Shown here piece after piece: positions 23,543 through 27,040 of a DNA stretch of 27,040 bases. The stretch is from NCBI GenBank assembly GCA_002392945.1, contig DGHZ01000061.1, positions 1 to 27,040 of the forward strand, in the 5' to 3' direction. Below the pieces are notes generated by a model. It saw only the letters and a list, made by a program, of their open reading frames with translations, was not told the DNA's origin and searched no databases. Positions within the stretch are counted from its first letter, which is position 1; each line of letters begins with the position of its first letter. Both the position numbers and the translations under genes were made by a program. This DNA comes from Caryophanales bacterium UBA3835 (lineage in GTDB: Bacteria > Bacillota_I > Bacilli_A > RFN20 > CAG-826).

Positions 23543-24263
23543 TGATTGTTCCAAACCTCCTGTTCCTTTCGTAATAAATATTGATACATTTTCTAAATTC
23601 TTCTTTTGTAAAATCTGGCCATGTGGTCTCAGGGAAGATAAATTCTGAATAAGCTAATTGCCACGGCAGAAAGTTACTAGTTCTTAATTCTCCTGATGTT
23701 CTAATTAATAAGTCCACCGGAGGAAGACCTGCTGTATATAAATAAGTTTCAAATAATTCTTCGTTTAATTCTTCTGGTTTTCTTTTTCCTGCTTCCACTT
23801 CTTTAGCAAATAATGTCGCCGCTCTAACGATTTCAGCTTTTCCACCATAATTTAAGCAAATATTGAAATAGAAACGTTTTAAGTCTTTAGTTTTCTCTAC
23901 CGCGTCATTAATCACTTTCTGCGTTCTTTCTGGCAATCGCGAGATGTCCCCAGAGATTCTGACACATGATCCGTCATTAATAATTCGTTTAATTTCTTTT
24001 TTAAAGAAGATCTCTAAATATTTGAACAAGTGATTAATTTCACTTTTTGGTCGATTCCAATTCTCGGTAGAAAAAGCGTATAAAGACATCGCTAATACGC
24101 CTTGAGCAAGACACTCCTCATAAATATCAATTATGCGATCACATCCTGCTTTATGGCCTAAATGGCGAGGTAATCCGCGTCGTTTAGCCCATCGTCCGTT
24201 ACCGTCCATAATGAACGCTACATGTAGTAATTTATTTTCACTTTGTTCCATACTATTATTCAT
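23526..24263 (-). CDS. uppS: Undecaprenyl diphosphate synthase (isoprenyl transferase)
   Basis: 245 residues. This cis-prenyltransferase builds the C55 lipid carrier for cell-wall synthesis from farnesyl diphosphate and isopentenyl diphosphate. Signatures: HVAFIMDGNGRWAKRRG with the catalytic aspartate, FSTENWNRP, and RTSGELRTSNFLPWQLAYSEF at the C-terminal substrate site. The usable starts are ATG at 24263 or 24251; neither has a Shine-Dalgarno. TATACT lies directly before 24263, which would suit the 24251 start with a very short leader. A TACTAT...ATAGTA inverted repeat spans both. It ends in TGA inside cdsA, evidence that UGA is a stop here. Confidence 0.95.
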   Translation of the reverse strand: MNNSMEQSENKLLHVAFIMDGNGRWAKRRGLPRHLGHKAGCDRIIDIYEECLAQGVLAMSLYAFSTENWNRPKSEINHLFKYLEIFFKKEIKRIINDGSCVRISGDISRLPERTQKVINDAVEKTKDLKRFYFNICLNYGGKAEIVRAATLFAKEVEAGKRKPEELNEELFETYLYTAGLPPVDLLIRTSGELRTSNFLPWQLAYSEFIFPETTWPDFTKEEFRKCINIYYERNRRFGTINEKER

Positions 24264-24270
24264 AGTATAC

Positions 24271-24294
24271 AAAAAAGTGCGCCGAAACGCACTT
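24271..24294 (-). terminator. Hairpin with U-tract between frr and uppS
   Basis: The minus strand shows AAGTGCG pairing with CGCACTT (7 bp, GC-rich) around TTTCGG, running into TTTTTTG. It looks like a terminator for the pyrH-frr unit, yet the uppS ATG follows only 7 nt after it. Confidence 0.65.
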
Positions 24295-24330
24295 ATTAAT
24301 GTAATTTTTTTCTTTTAGAAACTGGCTACA

Positions 24331-24876
24331 TTAGATCGCCATGATTTCTTTTTCTTTTTCAGAAAGGATATTATCGACGTTTTTTATGGCCTCATCAGTG
24401 ACCTTTTGAACATCGTCTTGGGCTCTTTTTAACAAGTCTTCAGAATAGGAATCATCAATCTTTAAAATGTCCATATAATCTCTTCTGATATTTCTAATTG
24501 CCACTTTTGCTTCTTCAGCGTATTTATGAGCTTGTTTAACAATATCTTTTCTTCTTTCTTCGGTTAGAACTGGGATAATTAAACGGACACAAACACCTTC
24601 GTTAATTGGGTTTAATCCTAAATCACTAGCATTAATAGCAGCGACAACATTTTTCACATCATTTTTATCATATGGTTTAATCAAAAGTTGTCTTGGTTCT
24701 GGAACAGAAATTGAAGAGATTTGATTAAGTGGAGTAGGAGAGCCGTAATAGTCCACTTCAATGCCATTAAGCATTGCTGGAGAGGCTCTACCGGTTCTTA
24801 AAGTTGATAAAGTAGCACGAAATGAATCAATACTTTTGTTCATCTTTTCTTGAGCTTCTAATGCATATGCATCCAT
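24331..24876 (-). CDS. frr: Ribosome recycling factor
   Basis: 181 residues, close to the standard length. It splits the post-termination ribosome together with EF-G. The family signature LRTGRASPAMLNGIEVDYYG is at about 26-45, followed by PLNQISSISVPEPRQLLI and the long C-terminal helices of the three-helix bundle. GGAG lies within the last codons of pyrH and the ATG follows the pyrH stop by 5 nt, so the two are coupled. Confidence 0.98.
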   Translation of the reverse strand: MDAYALEAQEKMNKSIDSFRATLSTLRTGRASPAMLNGIEVDYYGSPTPLNQISSISVPEPRQLLIKPYDKNDVKNVVAAINASDLGLNPINEGVCVRLIIPVLTEERRKDIVKQAHKYAEEAKVAIRNIRRDYMDILKIDDSYSEDLLKRAQDDVQKVTDEAIKNVDNILSEKEKEIMAI

Positions 24877-24881
24877 AGTTT

Positions 24882-25601
24882 TTATTCTCCTTTTTTGCAG
24901 ACAGTGCCTACATTAATTCCACGAGCAGCTTTGTGGAAATTATTTAAATCTTGCATGGAAAACACCAAGATTTGGATATTTGTATTCTCTATTAATTCTA
25001 TCGCAGTTTGGTCCATAATTTGAACATTTAATTCTCTCATCTTTTGATAAGTGATTTCTGGATAGAAAGTAGCATCACTATAAACGGTTGGGTCTTTATC
25101 ATAAACTCCCTTAACGCCGTTTTTTGCCATTAAAATGGCATCACATTTGGTTTCAATGGCTCTTAAAGTAGCAGCAGTATCAGTGGTAAAGAAAGGTTTA
25201 CCTGTACCTCCCGCTAAGAAAGTAATCTTACCATTAGATAAGTCTTTTTTCACTTTCTCGACATCATAAGGAATAGTTACTCCTTCAATAGCAGGGATTG
25301 CGCTATAGACAACAGAATCCACCCCCATCTTTTTAAGGGCGCTACTCATCGCCACTGCATTAATTACTGTACCAAGCATTCCCATATAATCAGCAGGAAC
25401 ACGCTCAATACCAATTTTATCAGCGACTTTGCCTCTCCAAATATTACCCGCTCCAATCACTATCGCAACTTCCATACCTTCGTCGTGAAGCACTTTAATT
25501 CTTTCACATAAAGCATTTAAGGATTCGACATCGATAATGTTATCAGAGGATTTAATTCCAAGGGCTTCGCCACTAAGTTTTAGTAAGACTCTTTTATACA
25601 T
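24882..25601 (-). CDS. pyrH: UMP kinase
   Basis: 239 residues. A hexameric amino-acid-kinase-fold enzyme that phosphorylates UMP to UDP. Signatures: KLSGEAL at 8-14, the UMP/ATP loop GAGNIWRG (usually GGGN, here alanine), FTTDTAATLRA, and the GVYDKDP motif. A strong AGGAGG precedes the ATG. It lies immediately behind a terminator-like hairpin after tsf, with no space for a separate promoter. Confidence 0.98.
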   Translation of the reverse strand: MYKRVLLKLSGEALGIKSSDNIIDVESLNALCERIKVLHDEGMEVAIVIGAGNIWRGKVADKIGIERVPADYMGMLGTVINAVAMSSALKKMGVDSVVYSAIPAIEGVTIPYDVEKVKKDLSNGKITFLAGGTGKPFFTTDTAATLRAIETKCDAILMAKNGVKGVYDKDPTVYSDATFYPEITYQKMRELNVQIMDQTAIELIENTNIQILVFSMQDLNNFHKAARGINVGTVCKKGE

Positions 25602-25618
25602 TTTGGGCCTCCTTTTGT

Positions 25619-25646
25619 AAAAAAAGAAACACGAAATCGTGCTTCT
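25619..25646 (-). terminator. Hairpin with U-tract between tsf and pyrH
   Basis: The minus strand shows a stem of up to 10 bp, AGAAGCACGA with TCGTGTTTCT, running straight into TTTTTT and then the pyrH Shine-Dalgarno. It is probably a partial terminator that ends the rpsB-tsf transcript and sets lower expression of pyrH. Confidence 0.7.
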
Positions 25647-25659
25647 TTAAATAATTAAA

Positions 25660-26535
25660 TTATTTAGCTTGTGACATGACTTCAGCAGCGAAATCATCTT
25701 TTCTCTTTTCGATACCTTCACCAACTTGGTAACGAACAAAGCCTAAAACTTTCGCTCCTTTTTCAGAAACTAATTGACCAACAGTCTTGCTATCATCCTT
25801 TAGGAATGGTTGCGCTTCTAAGGTCATTTCTGCGAAGTATTTATTAATTTTGCCTTCTAAGATTTTCTCTAAGACAGGGGCTGGCTTATTAGCGAGTTTT
25901 TCATCGTTTTTAGCAGCTTCTTTTTGAACAGACATTTCGTGTTCTTTAGCATCACTAGGAACATCCGCCATTGTTAAATATTGTGGATTATTAGCGGCAA
26001 TATGCATTGCTAAGTCATGAGCTAATTCTTCATTACCACCACTGATTTTCACAGCAACAGCAATCTTACCACCCATATGGATATAAGTACCAATGGTTGT
26101 GCCTTCTTCTTTTGGTATGATAACGAATCTTCTTAAATCGAATTTCTCACCCATTTTAACAGTAGCGTCAGTGAATAAGTCTTGTGTTAATTCTTTAGCT
26201 TTTTCTACTGATTCTGGTTCGTTCTTTAAGATGACATCAGCAACGTTTTCCACTAATTCACGGAAAGCATCGCCTTTGGCGACGAAGTCAGTTTCACAGT
26301 TAACTTCTAAAACGACGACCTTGCCACAATGTCCGCAAACCTTAACGATTGCTAAACCTTCAGCGGCAATTCTGTCAGCCTTTTTAGCAGCTTTTGCTAA
26401 GCCTTTTTCTCTTAACCAATCTGTTGCTTTTTCAATGTCACAGTCATTAGCGAGTAATGCACCTTTACAGTCCATTAATCCAGCACCAGTGCGGTCTCTT
26501 AATACTTTGATTAAATCAATTAAACTTTCACCCAT
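25660..26535 (-). CDS. tsf: Translation elongation factor Ts
   Basis: 291 residues. The nucleotide-exchange factor for EF-Tu. The N-terminal domain has RTGAGLMDCKGAL (15-27) and the core has VNCETDFVAK (78-87), both EF-Ts hallmarks. A CGHC motif at 67-70 just before the second signature is unusual. It starts 2 nt after the rpsB stop (TAATCATG) with GAGG about 12 nt upstream. Confidence 0.98.
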   Translation of the reverse strand: MGESLIDLIKVLRDRTGAGLMDCKGALLANDCDIEKATDWLREKGLAKAAKKADRIAAEGLAIVKVCGHCGKVVVLEVNCETDFVAKGDAFRELVENVADVILKNEPESVEKAKELTQDLFTDATVKMGEKFDLRRFVIIPKEEGTTIGTYIHMGGKIAVAVKISGGNEELAHDLAMHIAANNPQYLTMADVPSDAKEHEMSVQKEAAKNDEKLANKPAPVLEKILEGKINKYFAEMTLEAQPFLKDDSKTVGQLVSEKGAKVLGFVRYQVGEGIEKRKDDFAAEVMSQAK

Positions 26536-26537
26536 GA

Positions 26538-27040
26538 TTATTTTTCCTCAGGTTTTGCTTCTTTTTTAGCAGCTGGTTTTTTAGCAGGAGCCTTTTTGGC
26601 TGGTGCTTTCTTTTCTTCAGATGGTTTTTCTTCTTTCTTTTCAGCAGCTAATTCAGCTTGTTCTTTGGCCACTGCAGCAGCTTTATCATGAGATGCTTGT
26701 CTTAAAGCTTGTTCTTTTTCATAAGCTTCTTGTCTAGCTGCTCTTTCAGCTCTAATTCTTGCTAATTTTTCAGCGTTTTCTTTATCGGTTTGTTTAATAA
26801 CTTCTTTCATGGTAATGTCTTCGCCTTCATCTTTAATGTAAGCGACAACTGGGATACCACCTTTAGATTCCACAACGGCATCAGCGATAACCGCTAAAAT
26901 TAAGCTAACACTTCTAATGGCATCATCATTAGCAGGAATGACATAGTCCACTAAATCTGGGTCGCTATTGGTATCAATAATACCAAACACTGGGACACCA
27001 AGTTTTCTAGCTTCTGCAACAGCGTTATGTTCAATATTTG
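26538..27040 (-). CDS. rpsB: 30S ribosomal protein S2, N-terminus beyond the window
   Basis: The C-terminal 166 residues of S2; the gene runs off the right edge. The visible core EHNAVAEARKLGVPVFGIID..SDPDLVDYVIPANDDAIRSV is diagnostic. After the core, about 100 extra residues follow: a charged, probably coiled-coil stretch rich in A, E, K and R, and then a tail of PAKK-type repeats ending in PEEK. Most S2 proteins stop much sooner; long S2 tails are known from some Mollicutes. tsf follows 2 nt after the stop. Confidence 0.97.
   Translation of the reverse strand, partial: NIEHNAVAEARKLGVPVFGIIDTNSDPDLVDYVIPANDDAIRSVSLILAVIADAVVESKGGIPVVAYIKDEGEDITMKEVIKQTDKENAEKLARIRAERAARQEAYEKEQALRQASHDKAAAVAKEQAELAAEKKEEKPSEEKKAPAKKAPAKKPAAKKEAKPEEK

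Noticed and set aside
1..27040. Mycoplasma-type code (UGA as tryptophan)
   Set aside because: Tryptophans are TGG, and UGA ends uppS and one ABC subunit at sensible overlaps.
1..27040. CRISPR array or insertion sequence
   Set aside because: No regularly spaced direct repeats, terminal inverted repeats or transposase frames were seen.

Overview
This 27 kb window looks like part of the chromosome of a low-GC Gram-positive bacterium in the Bacilli (Firmicutes/Mollicutes-related, perhaps an uncultured Erysipelotrichales- or Acholeplasma-like lineage). The reasons are AT-rich DNA, a Gram-positive PolC replicase with a built-in proofreading exonuclease, and the block rpsB-tsf-pyrH-frr-uppS-cdsA-dxr-rseP-polC in the order typical of Bacilli. 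UGA acts as a stop (it ends uppS and the upstream ABC subunit) and tryptophan is written TGG, so the code is standard and not the Mycoplasma code. The MEP isoprenoid gene dxr and seven tRNA genes, several of them redundant isoacceptors, argue against a minimal genome. The lineage is inferred; no rRNA is present.

Every gene I accept lies on the minus strand, so transcription runs from high to low coordinates. From the right edge: ribosomal protein S2 (cut by the window edge), EF-Ts, a hairpin, UMP kinase, ribosome recycling factor, a hairpin, then the envelope-lipid genes uppS, cdsA, dxr and rseP, tightly packed or overlapping, and polC. tRNA-Pro starts 2 nt after the polC stop. It is followed by a two-gene unit: a membrane acyltransferase of the HGSNAT/DUF1624 type and an AMP-forming acyl ligase. 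tRNA-Leu(CAG), a MATE exporter, tRNA-Leu(CAA), thyA-folA and tRNA-Thr(CGT) come next.

The left third holds smaller transcription units separated by tRNAs and hairpin terminators: a heterodimeric ABC exporter, tRNA-Val(GAC), an AlkD-type DNA glycosylase with an apparently leaderless promoter, tRNA-Gly(CCC), a MutT-like NUDIX hydrolase, an SmtB/CadC-like regulator with its Zn/Cd-exporting ATPase, tRNA-Arg(TCG), and at the far left a DUF1016/YhcG PD-(D/E)XK nuclease with a small basic companion protein.

The most unusual feature is the architecture. Seven single tRNA genes are threaded between protein genes, four of them 2-11 nt behind a stop codon, where RNase P processing would also define the mRNA 3' end. 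Several hairpin-plus-U-tract elements sit so close to the next start codon that no normal promoter fits. The best candidates for something little described are the acyltransferase/AMP-ligase pair, the YhcG/small-basic-protein pair, the tRNA punctuation, a tRNA-Gly with C at position 55, and a long Lys/Ala-rich tail on S2. No intergenic stretch exceeds 300 bases; the longest is the roughly 207 nt upstream of the ABC exporter.
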